From contig JAIRUI010000096.1 in assembly GCA_031254455.1 (NCBI GenBank), forward strand, positions 1 to 29,778: DNA of 29,778 nt. The letters are read 5' to 3'. The stretch is from Chitinispirillales bacterium (GTDB lineage: Bacteria > Fibrobacterota > Chitinivibrionia > Chitinivibrionales > Chitinivibrionaceae). Below are positions 1 to 7,321 of this stretch, one piece after another. The notes beneath the pieces were generated by a model. It did not search any database. It was not told where the DNA came from and worked only from the letters and a program-made list of their open reading frames with translations. A program made the translations under genes and the position numbers. Each line of letters starts with the position of its first letter. Position 1 is the first letter of the stretch.

Positions 1-1
1 T

Positions 2-457
2 TATAACAAAATTGAACGTGCGGCATCGTTTTTTATTTGTTCGACAATGTGTTTTGGCGGTATGATTGGCTCTACTTTTTCGACGAATAAAAGCGTACCT
101 AACACGCCAATGCCCAGACGATTGATAAACAAGAAAAAGTTGTTTTCTTATCATTTAGCGAAGCGGTTTGATAATGCGATAATTGAATGTTTGGACGCAG
201 TTGAATTGATTGAAAGGTACGACACAGAAGATGCGTTCTTTTACGTTGATCCGCCGTATTTCAATGCGAATATGGGACATTATGGCGGATATACCGCAGA
301 TGATTTTGAAAGGCTTTTGACGACGCTTTCTAAAATTAAAGGCAAATTCCTTTTGTCGTGTTATCCGTCTGAGTCGATTAAAAAGCGCGTTGAAAAGAAC
401 GGATGGAATAACAACGACTATTTATTTTACTTACTCCGTCTCCAAAAAATTAAATAA
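2..457 (+). CDS. Dam-like adenine-N6 DNA methyltransferase, partial (5' outside window) and C-terminally truncated
   Basis: The reading frame is open from base 2, so the gene starts before the window. The visible part resembles the C-terminal half of D12-class (Dam/phage-type) adenine methylases: an RAASFF-like helix, the catalytic motif IV DPPY at about residues 83-86 of the visible part, then a GHYGGYTADDFERLL segment and FLLSCYPSE. Such enzymes transfer a methyl group from SAM to adenine in DNA. Family members usually continue about 30 residues beyond the NGW motif. Here the frame leaves the homologous stretch there and stops at 457, in sequence that is also the 3' end of the opposing gene (27-bp overlap). 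This looks like a recombination breakpoint, so the enzyme may be inactive. Family call is confident; function is doubtful. Confidence 0.75.
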   Translation, partial: YNKIERAASFFICSTMCFGGMIGSTFSTNKSVPNTPMPRRLINKKKLFSYHLAKRFDNAIIECLDAVELIERYDTEDAFFYVDPPYFNANMGHYGGYTADDFERLLTTLSKIKGKFLLSCYPSESIKKRVEKNGWNNNDYLFYLLRLQKIK

Positions 458-1696
458 TTTCTCATTAAAACTACCAATTCGTTTCATGTTTTTTATTTTG
501 TCGGTAAAAGCATTGAGATTTATTTCAATCAACGGATTTCTTAAACCGCCGCCATACTCATGATAAACAATAAAAAGCGCGCCGCCATCGTTTATTGTTA
601 TTCCTTTTGATTTCAAATCATTGTTTACCTTTTTCATATTTGACTTGTCAATAACATTGCCCACGGCAATTTCATATTTTACTCCATCGTTCAACTTAAA
701 TGTCAATTTTTTAATGTCTTTCGGAGCGTCTTTCGCTGTCCAAATTGCCACCCATTCTTGCGCTTTTTTGTTTTGTTCTGCTGCCGCTTGTTTTACAACT
801 TGTGTTGCATTTTCTTGCTTTTGCTGCAATTCTTTAACCAAATCCGAATACTTAAACTCTAAATTTGCAGCATACAGATTATTCTTCCACAAATATTTAC
901 CTTTAAATATTATTTCGGAATCATAATGTTTATAAGGAACCCCTGATCTGTCTGAATCTCTTCCTTCTGCTTCTAAATTTTTTAAGAAATACTTTTTCGT
1001 CGTGTCGGCTTTGCTTATAACAGTTATTTTTTCCGGACATATATGGTATTCGTCAAAAGGAATGCTATGGTAACGAAAGACAGAAAAATCTCTTGCAAGA
1101 GGGATTTTTATTTTTATGTCTTCCATATTGATATTGAAAGCATATCCGTTTTGTTTCAAATTTTGTGCATCTGCAGACGAAATCGCGAGCGGCGCAAAGC
1201 ATTCCATTCCATGAATAAGAATCTTTTTGCCGTAAGTTCCTTGCCCTTCATAAACGGTTGAATCTACATCCGGCAGTTCCACCTTTACTGAATAAATTCC
1301 GGCATCTGCATCATAACTGTCTAATTCGACACGGGCTTTATTAACCGACGACATAATTTCTCCGGTAAGCATTAAGGAAATTTTTTTGAAATAAAATTCT
1401 GTGCTGTCTCCTAAACGCTTGTTGAATGCTTCTGTCGTTTCAAACTCCGTTTTTTTAATCGGTATTCCTTTATTAAGATATTCATTTACATCCCGAACAA
1501 GAACGTCACTAAAAATTGTATTTTTCCGTCTTTCATCATCCTGAAGTAGTTCTTGTTGTTGTTCTTGTAGGTACGCTTTATCCGCAGATTCGCGCGATCT
1601 GTTCACACTTTCTGTCACTATAACGGTTTTTGTCTGGCACATTGCATTACCAACCACCATTAACATTGCGCAAAGCGCAAAAATCATTCTTTTCAT
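431..1696 (-). CDS. Exported protein of unknown function (421 aa)
   Basis: I do not recognise this family. The N-terminus is a clear Sec signal peptide (MKRMIFALCAM followed by a hydrophobic run ending near NAMCQ), so the product is probably periplasmic or outer-membrane associated. The rest is a lysine/aspartate-rich soluble protein with an early Gln/Glu-rich segment and a second polar helix-rich stretch (KQENATQVVKQAAAEQNKKA). The ATG at 1696 is preferred over an in-frame TTG at 1705, because the signal peptide then starts with the usual basic MKR and an AAGG ribosome site lies about 10 nt upstream. It is the last gene of a minus-strand series from 3285 and converges on the truncated methylase. 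Confidence 0.7.
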   Translation of the reverse strand: MKRMIFALCAMLMVVGNAMCQTKTVIVTESVNRSRESADKAYLQEQQQELLQDDERRKNTIFSDVLVRDVNEYLNKGIPIKKTEFETTEAFNKRLGDSTEFYFKKISLMLTGEIMSSVNKARVELDSYDADAGIYSVKVELPDVDSTVYEGQGTYGKKILIHGMECFAPLAISSADAQNLKQNGYAFNINMEDIKIKIPLARDFSVFRYHSIPFDEYHICPEKITVISKADTTKKYFLKNLEAEGRDSDRSGVPYKHYDSEIIFKGKYLWKNNLYAANLEFKYSDLVKELQQKQENATQVVKQAAAEQNKKAQEWVAIWTAKDAPKDIKKLTFKLNDGVKYEIAVGNVIDKSNMKKVNNDLKSKGITINDGGALFIVYHEYGGGLRNPLIEINLNAFTDKIKNMKRIGSFNEKLFNFLETE

Positions 1697-1805
1697 AATA
1701 ACCAATCCTTTCTTCTTCGGCTGTATTTTCAGTCCGAGTTTAACTTTTTTATTGCTCTAACAATTCGACTTTTGTTATATTCTTCAATCACAAAAAACCC
1801 CTTGA

Positions 1806-2282
1806 TCATTGAAGAGGACTTAATAATCTTCGTCCATCTGGTGCATAGTATTTATGCTCGACAATTTCTCCGTCCTTAAAGTTTGTAATTTGTTTAAGTT
1901 TTCCGTTTCCATAATATGCCTTACTTTGTCCGTGTGGTATTATGTTCCCATTGCCATCTTTATAGAAACGCATCTCAGTTGCAATTTGTCCGTCTTCGTA
2001 ATATTCTACGTATGTTTGCAAAAAAGTTACGATTCTTCCTTCAGAATTTGAAAAGTCCCATTTAAATTTGGATAAATTGAATACATTAACATGAATGCCA
2101 AAGGCAAATAAAGAAACATGAATAGCAACGACAATTACGACTACCCAAATGATTATTTCCGACAAAATCTTCGACAAAATCTTCTTAATAGGAATTTCTT
2201 TGCGAAATGTCTGAAATGTCTTACATACATCACAAAAATTATCTTCATCTAATTGCTTTCCGCAATTTTTACAAAGCGCCAT
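1806..2282 (-). CDS. Zinc-ribbon, single-membrane-span protein with MORN-like C-terminal repeats (158 aa)
   Basis: The N-terminus carries a compact zinc ribbon (C4, C7, C17, C20 in CKNCGKQ and CDVC). One hydrophobic helix follows at about residues 42-63. The C-terminal part contains Y-Y-E-D-G-Q and Y-Y-G-N-G-K type units that resemble MORN_2 repeats, found in many bacterial surface or toxin-antidote-like proteins. The zinc ribbon is expected in the cytoplasm; with one membrane span the repeats could be outside. A GGAGG ribosome site lies a short distance before the ATG. No specific function can be assigned. Confidence 0.65.
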   Translation of the reverse strand: MALCKNCGKQLDEDNFCDVCKTFQTFRKEIPIKKILSKILSEIIIWVVVIVVAIHVSLFAFGIHVNVFNLSKFKWDFSNSEGRIVTFLQTYVEYYEDGQIATEMRFYKDGNGNIIPHGQSKAYYGNGKLKQITNFKDGEIVEHKYYAPDGRRLLSPLQ

Positions 2283-2319
2283 AAAAAACCTCCTAGTTTT
2301 TAATCTCTAAGGGTAAATT

Positions 2320-2338
2320 CCCCGCCGCTTGGGCGGGG
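2320..2338. other. GC-rich hairpin between two minus-strand genes
   Basis: CCCCGCC (2320-2326) pairs perfectly with GGCGGGG (2332-2338) around a 5-nt loop. It lies between the lipoprotein gene stop (2351) and the zinc-ribbon gene start (2282). Read in the direction of those genes, it is not followed by a T run, so it may be an mRNA processing or stability stem rather than an intrinsic terminator. Confidence 0.5.
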
Positions 2339-2350
2339 TTATTCATTTTT

Positions 2351-2707
2351 TTAATTTACCAATTCAACGTTTGTTATTGACTTAATAATTGTTCCTTTAT
2401 CGTAGGGGTTTTTCTCCTCTTTGATGGTTACCTTTACCTTTTTACCTTTGACTTTGTCCTGTTTCATTTTCAAAAATTCAAGAATATCGCCGACAAACCA
2501 CTCTACTTTACCGTTGACTTCTATTCCGCTGTAAACAAAATCGCCTTCCATATCAACCTCTGTAAATACGCCTGTAATCGTATTATCGGTTGTTTTTTCT
2601 TTGCTGACATTTGTCGCCTTGTTATTGCCATCGGTTTTCTTTTCGCCAAAACATCCCATAAACAAACACAACACTGCCGTTATCAATACTACTTTTAACA
2701 ACTTCAT
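2351..2707 (-). CDS. Small lipoprotein of unknown function (118 aa)
   Basis: The N-terminus is a lipoprotein signal: basic MKLLK, a hydrophobic stretch and a lipobox ending FMGC with the acylated cysteine at about residue 19. A Lys/Asn/Thr-rich linker follows. The roughly 75-residue C-terminal part has alternating beta-type residues (GVFTEVD, FVYSGIEV, KVEWFVGD, KKVKVTI), compatible with a small beta-barrel such as an OB fold; that is a guess. Probably anchored in the outer or inner membrane facing the periplasm. It is 20 bp downstream of the uracil-DNA glycosylase gene. Confidence 0.65.
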   Translation of the reverse strand: MKLLKVVLITAVLCLFMGCFGEKKTDGNNKATNVSKEKTTDNTITGVFTEVDMEGDFVYSGIEVNGKVEWFVGDILEFLKMKQDKVKGKKVKVTIKEEKNPYDKGTIIKSITNVELVN

Positions 2708-2727
2708 AACTTTACCAATCCTTTCTT

Positions 2728-3285
2728 TTAATTTTCAATTTCCAAGTTTTTAACCAATTCGCCGAATTTACGAAAATCTTCTTCCCGTTCATCTTTGTTT
2801 TTATTATTCAGCCCCGAAGGGTGATAAACTACAAAAGCTGGAATATTCTTGTATGAAAATTCCTTGCCGTGAATATTTTCCATTTTCTCCGGCGATGCTA
2901 ATTTTGCCGCCGTTTCTCCGACCAATAAAATGACGCTCGGTTTTATTATCTCAATTTCCTTGTCGAGATATTTTTGACAGGCGTCAAGTTCTTTTTGTTT
3001 CGGTTTGTTTTCTCCCAACGGATTGCATTTTACGCGGTTGGTAACATAGCAATCTTTACGCTTGATACCTATTCCTGCCAACAATTCGTCTAAAGTTTCT
3101 CCCGCATCGCCGACAAATGGTTTCCCCTGTTCATCTTCTTCCTTTCCGGGTGATTCGCCGACTATCATAATTTTTGCATTGCCGTCGCCGTTGCCTGCTA
3201 CTGCATTTTTCCTGCCTTTGCTCAAATTACAAGCGAAACAATCTTTCAATTCCACTGCAATTTGTTCCAATTCGTCTTTACTCAT
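2728..3285 (-). CDS. Uracil-DNA glycosylase, family 4/5 (iron-sulfur type)
   Basis: Removes uracil from DNA, starting base-excision repair of deaminated cytosine. The 185-aa protein shows motif A GESPG (43-47) followed by the expected DEQGKPFVGDAG, and motif B YHPSGL (154-159). Four cysteines (C16, C19, C87, C103) are placed as the 4Fe-4S ligands of family-4 enzymes (CxxC near the N-terminus, VKC, DAC). The family-4 consensus has GEAPG; the serine here is a small variation. Length is normal for the family. A GGAGG site lies 10 nt upstream of the ATG. It heads the minus-strand gene series running to 431. Confidence 0.9.
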   Translation of the reverse strand: MSKDELEQIAVELKDCFACNLSKGRKNAVAGNGDGNAKIMIVGESPGKEEDEQGKPFVGDAGETLDELLAGIGIKRKDCYVTNRVKCNPLGENKPKQKELDACQKYLDKEIEIIKPSVILLVGETAAKLASPEKMENIHGKEFSYKNIPAFVVYHPSGLNNKNKDEREEDFRKFGELVKNLEIEN

Positions 3286-3369
3286 ACACCAAAAACCTCC
3301 AATAATTAAAAAATCTATACAAAAAGCACCATGCTAATTGTCGAAAGTTAATAAACTTATGAATTATGG

Positions 3370-3405
3370 AAAAAAAAGACAGCGGTAAAATAGAAAAGGG
3401 CTGTC
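3370..3405 (-). terminator. Probable intrinsic terminator, minus strand
   Basis: Read on the minus strand, GACAGC (3405-3400) pairs with GCTGTC (3383-3378) across a 16-nt loop. It is followed immediately by eight T residues (complement of A at 3370-3377). It would end transcripts coming from the RhuM-like gene through the cloverleaf repeat at 3425-3560. The stem is short, so strength is uncertain. Confidence 0.5.
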
Positions 3406-3424
3406 CTGCCCATAAATCGTAGTT

Positions 3425-3560
3425 TACCACAACACAGAAATATGTTTGATTTTCACACAGGAAAGTGGCAGAACAACCGTGGAAGGAAGTTCACTTTCCT
3501 GTGTAAAATGTAAAAATCAACGAATCATGGGAAGAATCCCAATGATTCTGTGTTGTGGTA
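3425..3560. repeat. 136-nt nested inverted repeat (cloverleaf-like); MITE, REP-type element or structured RNA
   Basis: This gene-free stretch is almost wholly self-complementary. The 15-bp outer arms 3425-3439 (TACCACAACACAGAA) and 3546-3560 are perfect inverted repeats. Inside are 3446-3453 pairing with 3513-3520 (TTGATTTT/AAAATCAA), a perfect 13-bp stem 3455-3467 with 3492-3504, and a side hairpin near 3523-3547 (AATCATGGGA with TCCCAATGATT, one bulge, AGAA loop). Together they fold as a closed multi-branch structure on either strand. Terminal inverted repeats fit a miniature mobile element; a minus-strand terminator just beyond it would also fit a transcribed structured RNA. No clear target-site duplication is visible. 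Confidence 0.7.
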
Positions 3561-3624
3561 GTGGGAAAATAATTTATTGTTTATTGTAATGTGATAAGAA
3601 TTTTGAATAATCGTTATTTTATGC

Positions 3625-4467
3625 CTATATGTTTTTTAGCAGCTCGGTATCTTTAATTTCCATTTTTGAAAAAGCAAACAATTTTTTACCTAAATCTTTA
3701 AGCGATGCGCCTATATGATATACCGTATTATCAATTATCAAGAAACGATCGTGAAAACTTGTAGATATAAGCATTATTATCGGTTCATACTGAGTATTGT
3801 GTTTTTCTAAATCTAATTGTAATTGAGCGGTTATTTGTTTAGTATAGATTTCAGCGCGAACATTTATACTGCGTTTTGACAAAATAAGCAAGACGCTTTC
3901 ATCTATATAATTGTCTATCAGAATTATTGTTTTTGTCGCTGATTTTATCAGGTCGGAAGCAAAAATATAAGCATCAAAAATCTGCCCTTCAAAAAATACT
4001 CCTTCTTGGGGTGGAAGCGAAGTTTTAACGAAAAAATCAACGTTTTTTTCAAGCTCAGTAATCCTGTTTTCGTGATTTGCATACAATTTTGCAACATCTG
4101 TTTCGTGGCGAATAGAATAACCTTTTAACAAATAATCTTTCAAAACCTGATTCGCCCAGCGGCGAAACAATGTAGCATTTATAGAATTTACACGATAACC
4201 AACTGAAAGAATCGCATCAAGATTGTAAATTTTAGTATCATATATTTTCCCATCCGCTGCAGTTAGTTCCAAAATGGAACATACTGAATTTTCACTTAAT
4301 TCTCCACATTCAAAAATATTTTTCAGGTGTTTTGTTATAGCTTGACGTTTTGTCCCAAACAATTCAGATATTTGCGCCTGTGTGAGCCAAACCGTCTCTT
4401 TTTCCATCCTGACTTCTACCAACACCGTATCATTAGGCTGATACAATATTATTTCGCCTTTTTCCAT
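3625..4467 (-). CDS. RhuM-family protein with C-terminal PLD-like domain (280 aa)
   Basis: Residues 1-125 match the RhuM virulence-protein family: the WLTQAQISELFGTKRQAITKHLKNIF helix-turn-helix-like start, then YNLDAILSVGYRVNS and RRWANQVLKDYL. RhuM proteins occur on mobile islands and are sometimes linked to toxin-antitoxin loci; no biochemical activity is firmly assigned. A short coiled-coil linker (about 130-145) leads to a phospholipase-D-like domain (about 160-265) with IILIDNYID and an HDRFLIID motif (H239, R241, D246). This is an HxKxxxxD signature with Arg in the Lys position, and only one copy is present. A single-copy domain would have to dimerise to act as a nuclease (inference). 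Confidence 0.8.
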   Translation of the reverse strand: MEKGEIILYQPNDTVLVEVRMEKETVWLTQAQISELFGTKRQAITKHLKNIFECGELSENSVCSILELTAADGKIYDTKIYNLDAILSVGYRVNSINATLFRRWANQVLKDYLLKGYSIRHETDVAKLYANHENRITELEKNVDFFVKTSLPPQEGVFFEGQIFDAYIFASDLIKSATKTIILIDNYIDESVLLILSKRSINVRAEIYTKQITAQLQLDLEKHNTQYEPIIMLISTSFHDRFLIIDNTVYHIGASLKDLGKKLFAFSKMEIKDTELLKNI

Positions 4468-4553
4468 TTTTTACTCTTTTTTAATACAATCTCCATGGTA
4501 AAATAATTTTTATTTGCGGCGAATATGAGATGTAATATTAAAAATTTGAAACC

Positions 4554-4573
4554 AGGGTATATTTCTATACCCT
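4554..4573 (-). terminator. Hairpin downstream of the 156-aa ORF, possible terminator
   Basis: AGGGTATA/TATACCCT form a perfect 8-bp stem with a GAAA tetraloop when read on the minus strand. It starts 7 nt after the stop of the gene at 4580. The T run after it is poor and displaced, so it may be a stability hairpin or a weak terminator. Confidence 0.45.
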
Positions 4574-4579
4574 TTACAT

Positions 4580-5050
4580 TTACAACAGCTTGCCTATCCC
4601 GCGTGTTGCATAATCAAGAAAACTGTTTTCAGCAGGAGACATTAAATCTTTAGTTGGTCTTTTCGTTTCAGAAACAACAGACTTAATGAACTCACGTGTT
4701 TCTTCGTCCAACCCAGCCGAGTTAGGATTATTTTTAGTAAGAGCAATCAGATTCATTGGATTCGTTGTATTCGCTATTTGAGGTATAATATGTCGGAACA
4801 CTTCTTGAGCAGCCTCAAAAGCGTTATCTCCTTCTCCTGTTTGTTGAGCGGCTCCTCTAACACCTCTAAGCAATGTTGCCAAAGGAGTTCCACTACTAAC
4901 AGATAAGCCACTGTAATCATTCTTTTGTATAATTTCCAAAATTTCTTCTGGAAACGCTATAAACAGCTCTTTAATTTCACTTGGTTTGCTGGGTATATTC
5001 TCAACCCAATCGTACTCATAAATTCCTTCTTCTGAAAAATTCTCATTCAT
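4580..5050 (-). CDS. Hypothetical protein (156 aa), no recognised domain
   Basis: I do not recognise this protein. It has an acidic N-terminus, no signal peptide or membrane span, a Gly/Ala/Gln-rich middle (RGVRGAAQQTGEGDNAFEAAQ) and a helical C-terminal half. A strong GGAGG-rich ribosome site precedes the ATG by 8 to 10 nt, which supports genuine translation. It is flanked by the RhuM-like gene and the IS1595-type transposase, an accessory context. Confidence 0.55.
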   Translation of the reverse strand: MNENFSEEGIYEYDWVENIPSKPSEIKELFIAFPEEILEIIQKNDYSGLSVSSGTPLATLLRGVRGAAQQTGEGDNAFEAAQEVFRHIIPQIANTTNPMNLIALTKNNPNSAGLDEETREFIKSVVSETKRPTKDLMSPAENSFLDYATRGIGKLL

Positions 5051-5158
5051 TTTTTTACCCCCTCCTCCCCCAATTTCTGAGAGGAAATTTGATTAAAGTT
5101 TCAAATGTATTTATCCACATTCCCGACAGGGTATTCAATATCCAAAAATAAAAGCGCA

Positions 5159-5246
5159 AGTTAATATTTCAAATTCCCAAAGAAATGAAACATCAATATC
5201 ACTACTTTCGGGGCAGTTAATTTTCCGCGTTCCCAAAGAAGTGAAA
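5159..5246 (+). repeat. Pair of 32-bp direct repeats upstream of the transposase
   Basis: 5159-5190 and 5215-5246 match at 26 of 32 positions. Both start AGTTAAT and share TTCCCAAAGAA and TGAAA, with a 56-bp offset. They lie 38 bp before the transposase start. They may be transposase binding sites or part of the left end of the insertion sequence, though a matching right end is not convincing. Confidence 0.5.
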
Positions 5247-5283
5247 ATCCCAAAAACGATTAACTCATTTCTACGGAGGAATT

Positions 5284-6225
5284 ATGGAAAAGAGATCTAC
5301 TTACAAGCCAAACACGGCTATAAGCCGCGATGAATTACGTGACAAATTTCCTGATGAAGAAACAGCAAGAAAGTATATTGAAGAAGAAAGATGGGGAGGC
5401 GTTCCTGTTTGTGGGCATTGCGGCTCTAAAAGAGTTGGCAAAGGACGTAAAGACCGAAAGGGTTATTATCGCTGTAAAGACTGTAGAAAAGAATTCTCGG
5501 TAAAAACAGGTACCATATTCACAGATACGAAAATTCCTTTACATAAATGGCTTGAAGTTTTCTACCGTATGGTAACCTCACGTAAAGGTGTATCATCTAT
5601 GGAATTGTCAAAAGATCTTGGTGTGAGACAGGCGACCGCGTGGCTTTTACTGCATAAAATACGTAAGGGTATGAAGAGATCGAAAAAGAAATTTTCTCTC
5701 AAAGGTATTATTGAAAACGATGAGACTCATGTCTACGGCAAAAGAAAGAATAAGCACCCTGATAAGAAATCAATAAAACATGAAGCGATCGTTTTCGGTA
5801 TGAAAGAACGAGGTGGTAATGTCATAATGGAACACGTTCCAAACAAAAAAAGGGAAACTTTAAGAGAAATTATAGAGCAAAATGTTGAATACGGCTCTAC
5901 ATTAAACACTGACGATGGAAAATGGTACACAGGAATAGAAAATCCTGGATATACCAGAAAAAAGGTAAATCACAGCGCGAAAGAATACGTAAGTAAAGAC
6001 GGCGAAGTTTATACAAACAGTATCGAAAGTGTGTGGGCTGTATTGAAACGTGGTGTAAACGGTATATACCAAAAAGTTTCTCATAAACATTTGCATAGGT
6101 ATCTTTCAGAATTTGAATTTCGTTTGAATGAAGGTAATTGCAAATATCCCACTATGGATAGAATTGATTGTTTGATTGCCGGATGTTTTGGCAGGACTTT
6201 GACTTATAAAGAGTTGGTTGCGTAG
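5284..6225 (+). CDS. IS1595-family (ISXO2-like) transposase
   Basis: A 313-aa DDE-type transposase that appears complete. An N-terminal zinc ribbon (C43, C46, C64, C67; CGHCGS and YRCKDCRKEF) leads to the family's SVKTGTIF segment and a helix-turn-helix (about 103-123). The catalytic core has D146 in ENDET, D210 in NTDDGKW and E248 in NSIESVWAVLKRG, the usual ISXO2 arrangement. An ACGGAGGA ribosome site lies close before the ATG. The stop codon is followed by a good intrinsic terminator. Terminal inverted repeats and a target duplication could not be identified with confidence, so the element's borders are not given. Confidence 0.9.
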   Translation: MEKRSTYKPNTAISRDELRDKFPDEETARKYIEEERWGGVPVCGHCGSKRVGKGRKDRKGYYRCKDCRKEFSVKTGTIFTDTKIPLHKWLEVFYRMVTSRKGVSSMELSKDLGVRQATAWLLLHKIRKGMKRSKKKFSLKGIIENDETHVYGKRKNKHPDKKSIKHEAIVFGMKERGGNVIMEHVPNKKRETLREIIEQNVEYGSTLNTDDGKWYTGIENPGYTRKKVNHSAKEYVSKDGEVYTNSIESVWAVLKRGVNGIYQKVSHKHLHRYLSEFEFRLNEGNCKYPTMDRIDCLIAGCFGRTLTYKELVA

Positions 6226-6249
6226 TGAAAATTAAAAGGCAAATTTATT

Positions 6250-6279
6250 AAGGATTGGGAAGCCAACCTTTTTATTTTT
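6250..6279 (+). terminator. Intrinsic terminator after the transposase
   Basis: AAGGaTTGG (6250-6258, one bulged A) pairs with CCAACCTT (6263-6270) around a GAAG loop, followed by TTTATTTTT. A longer outer pairing (AGGCAAA 6237-6243 with TTTGCCT 6277-6283) encloses it. It lies 24 bp after the transposase stop. Confidence 0.75.
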
Positions 6280-6287
6280 GCCTACCT

Positions 6288-6310
6288 GGTGACAGAAGCG
6301 TATAAGTCCC
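6288..6310 (-). repeat. Copy A of a short dispersed tag, consensus GGGAnTTATAnGCTTCTGTC
   Basis: Read on the minus strand, this 23-bp stretch matches 13281-13303 at 20 of 23 positions, and its GGGACTTATA core recurs at 7854-7868. Its GGGAC end abuts the 5'-truncated LprI-like remnant. It is probably the end of a small mobile element (inference). Confidence 0.5.
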
Positions 6311-6608
6311 TACTAAACGAGCAGAAGTAAAACCTGAACAGCAACAGCCATCTCAAAACATAAAAGCGTCTTTTGATTGTTCCAAAGCGGAAAGCCCAAC
6401 TGAAAAAGCGATATGCTCTGATACTGAATTGGCGGCATTGGATGTTGGACTTTCTAAAACATATAAAGGAGCAGTTTCTGCTTGTGGAGATAAAGTAAAA
6501 CAGGAGCAAAGAGAATGGAACAAAATTAAAAATTCTTGTGGAGCAAATATCGAATGTCTGAGAAGGACTTATAGGTCAAGAATTGAGGAACTTGAAAACT
6601 GCGAGTAA
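6306..6608 (+). pseudogene. 5'-truncated LprI/DUF1311-like protein remnant
   Basis: The frame is open from a TAA at 6303 to the stop at 6608. It encodes a clear DUF1311/LprI-type domain: FDCSKAESPTEKAICSD, ELAALDVGLSKTYK, EQREWNKIKNSCG, then CLRRTYRSRIEELENC. The paired cysteines of that domain are present. Such proteins are periplasmic or lipoprotein lysozyme-inhibitor-like factors and need a signal peptide. None is encoded here, and no ATG, GTG or TTG start precedes the domain in frame. The 5' part appears to have been removed at the repeated tag just after the insertion-sequence terminator. Confidence 0.7.
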
Positions 6609-6623
6609 AAATTAAACCATAGA

Positions 6624-6654
6624 AAAGACAGGCATATAAAATGTGCCTGTCTTT
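6624..6654. terminator. Perfect 11-bp hairpin, likely terminator of the LprI-like remnant
   Basis: AAAGACAGGCA (6624-6634) is perfectly complementary to TGCCTGTCTTT (6644-6654) with a 9-nt loop. It lies 16 bp after the LprI-like stop and 21 bp before the next start. The tail is only moderately T-rich on either strand, so it could act in both directions. Confidence 0.65.
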
Positions 6655-6675
6655 ATAAAACTCTTGGAGGTTATT

Positions 6676-7311
6676 ATGAAAAAGATAATTTTTGTTTTGC
6701 TATTATTGTTTATTTCTCTTTTTGCTGAAAATAACAGATTAGTCAGAGTCGATACCGTCAATGTTCATGCAAAAAATCGCAAGCAAGCGTTTGACCTTGC
6801 TGAGATTGAAGTGAAGAAAATGATTGCCGACAATCATAATAAGTATGTAAAATCCACCACAAGATTGACTAATAATAATGGAAAAGAGAATTTTACAGAA
6901 GACATGAGAGTCAGAAATGTATTTGCCACTGATATTGTCAGAACTGAAATACTTGATATTAAAAATAGAAAATATGTTGTTAGAGTTATTACCTCTACAG
7001 ACACTTCTACTTTTGCTGAGGCAATGTATGAAATACACAATAGAGAGTATGAGAAGAATGAGATTTTACAAAAGGATTTAGATAGAGCGAATGCGAGACA
7101 GCAGAGAAGAGACGAAGTTTATAAAGAAATTATGGTTATTACTACTGATGCTCAAAAAGAAACAAAAGATTGGCAACAGAATAGCACTACTAATAGAGCA
7201 AATTCTATTAAACGAAATAATGCAATGTCAATTCTTGGTGATGAATATGATGGTTGTGTATTTTGTCCAGGTGGTTTTAATAGAGATAGTTTATATTTGA
7301 ATAAGAAATAA
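6676..7311 (+). CDS. Exported protein of unknown function (211 aa)
   Basis: The ATG at 6676 has a GGAGG site 5 nt upstream and begins a Sec signal peptide (MKKIIFVLLLLFISLFAEN). A longer in-frame ORF starting at 6643 would begin in the terminator hairpin and is rejected. After the signal, the protein has an alternating charged domain (NVHAKNRKQAFDLAEIEVKK, then DIVRTEILDIKNRKYVVRVI). This is somewhat like the LPP20/flagellar-assembly-T style of small periplasmic domains; that likeness is weak. The C-terminal half is a long charged helix with a late C-x-x-C (CVFC). No function can be assigned. Confidence 0.65.
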   Translation: MKKIIFVLLLLFISLFAENNRLVRVDTVNVHAKNRKQAFDLAEIEVKKMIADNHNKYVKSTTRLTNNNGKENFTEDMRVRNVFATDIVRTEILDIKNRKYVVRVITSTDTSTFAEAMYEIHNREYEKNEILQKDLDRANARQQRRDEVYKEIMVITTDAQKETKDWQQNSTTNRANSIKRNNAMSILGDEYDGCVFCPGGFNRDSLYLNKK

Positions 7312-7321
7312 ATGAAAATCC

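Noticed and set aside
3370..3560. Retron-type or toxin-antitoxin RNA interpretation of the cloverleaf repeat
   Set aside because: No reverse transcriptase or small toxin gene is adjacent, and only one copy of the repeat is visible in the window.
5213..6245. Possible terminal inverted repeats of the IS1595-type element (TTAATTTTC near 5217-5225 and its complement near 6227-6235)
   Set aside because: Only nine contiguous bases match, the flanking bases disagree, and the right copy would start two bases after the transposase stop. Not enough to draw the element's ends.
6643..6675. An upstream start for the 211-aa exported protein
   Set aside because: It would start inside the perfect hairpin and put 11 non-signal residues before a good signal peptide; the ATG at 6676 has GGAGG.
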